5,950 nucleotides of DNA from Zoogloeaceae bacterium (lineage in GTDB: Bacteria > Pseudomonadota > Gammaproteobacteria > Burkholderiales > Rhodocyclaceae), in NCBI GenBank assembly GCA_015657735.1, contig SSSX01000831.1, forward strand, positions 1 through 5,950. Direction: 5' to 3'. Below are positions 5,902 to 5,950 of this stretch, in pieces (positions within the stretch are counted from its first letter, which is position 1; every line of letters begins with the position of its first letter). The position numbers and the translations under genes are program-made. The notes under the pieces are model-generated. The model ran no database searches. It saw only the letters and a list, made by a program, of their open reading frames with translations, and was not told where the DNA came from.

Positions 5902-5950
5902 ATGCAGGTGGCGACGAACTACCAGGACGTGTTCGATCACGCCAACGACG
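5902..5950 (+). CDS. Start of a divergent gene, product not identifiable
   Basis: Only the first 16 codons are present (MQVATNYQDVFDHAND), then the window ends. The ATG at 5902-5904 has GGAG at 5891-5894, seven bases upstream, and 14 of the 15 following codons end in G or C, as in the other genes. A nearby ATG at 5897 is in a different frame with poorer codon use and was not chosen. Its head-to-head position beside a catabolic operon is typical of a transcriptional regulator; an AraC-type activator would fit the layout of indole-degradation clusters. The residues themselves do not show this. Confidence 0.6.
   Translation, partial: MQVATNYQDVFDHAND

Noticed and set aside
1..5950. Mobile element or transferred island
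   Set aside because: No transposase, integrase, terminal inverted repeats or target duplications are visible, and codon style is uniform across all genes.

Overview
The window is GC-rich DNA with tightly packed genes and strong G/C preference at third codon positions. Protein-coding style and gene content suggest a metabolically versatile proteobacterium, perhaps a beta-proteobacterium of the Azoarcus/Thauera/Burkholderiales type. That placement is an inference from style, not from a marker gene.

Nearly the whole window (about 1-5652) is one minus-strand operon, read right to left. In transcription order it holds: (1) an acetamidase/formamidase-family amidohydrolase with an embedded CxxC...CxxC zinc-ribbon-like insert (5652-4330); (2) the alpha subunit of a Rieske non-heme iron ring-hydroxylating oxygenase (4289-3084); (3) a small 114-residue protein of unknown function (3072-2728); (4) a small SnoaL/NTF2-like protein (2714-2241); (5) a StyA-like FAD monooxygenase of the styrene/indole monooxygenase family (2213-945); (6) a StyB-like flavin reductase that overlaps the monooxygenase end and starts at GTG (955-416); (7) the N-terminal 131 residues of a short-chain dehydrogenase/reductase that runs off the left edge (395-1). 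Gaps are 10-40 bases or overlaps, most starts have a clear Shine-Dalgarno sequence, and no terminator is visible between genes.

From 5653 to 5901 lies a 249-base non-coding region with an AT-rich island, a weak candidate promoter facing the operon, G-rich tracts and small dyads. It separates the operon from a divergent plus-strand gene, of which only the first 16 codons (from 5902) are present. A divergent regulator would fit this layout, but 16 residues do not identify it.

The genes read as a catabolic pathway for an aromatic compound, probably a nitrogen-containing one. The StyA/StyB pair would oxygenate an aromatic or vinyl-aromatic substrate such as indole. The dehydrogenase would oxidise the hydroxylated product, the amidohydrolase would open or deformylate an amide (for example an N-formyl or lactam intermediate), and the Rieske enzyme would hydroxylate a ring. 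The combination of StyA-like oxygenase, flavin reductase and dehydrogenase recalls known indole-to-anthranilate clusters (iif/ind type), but the added Rieske subunit, amidohydrolase and two small proteins make this a variant worth testing. The substrate is not provable from sequence alone.
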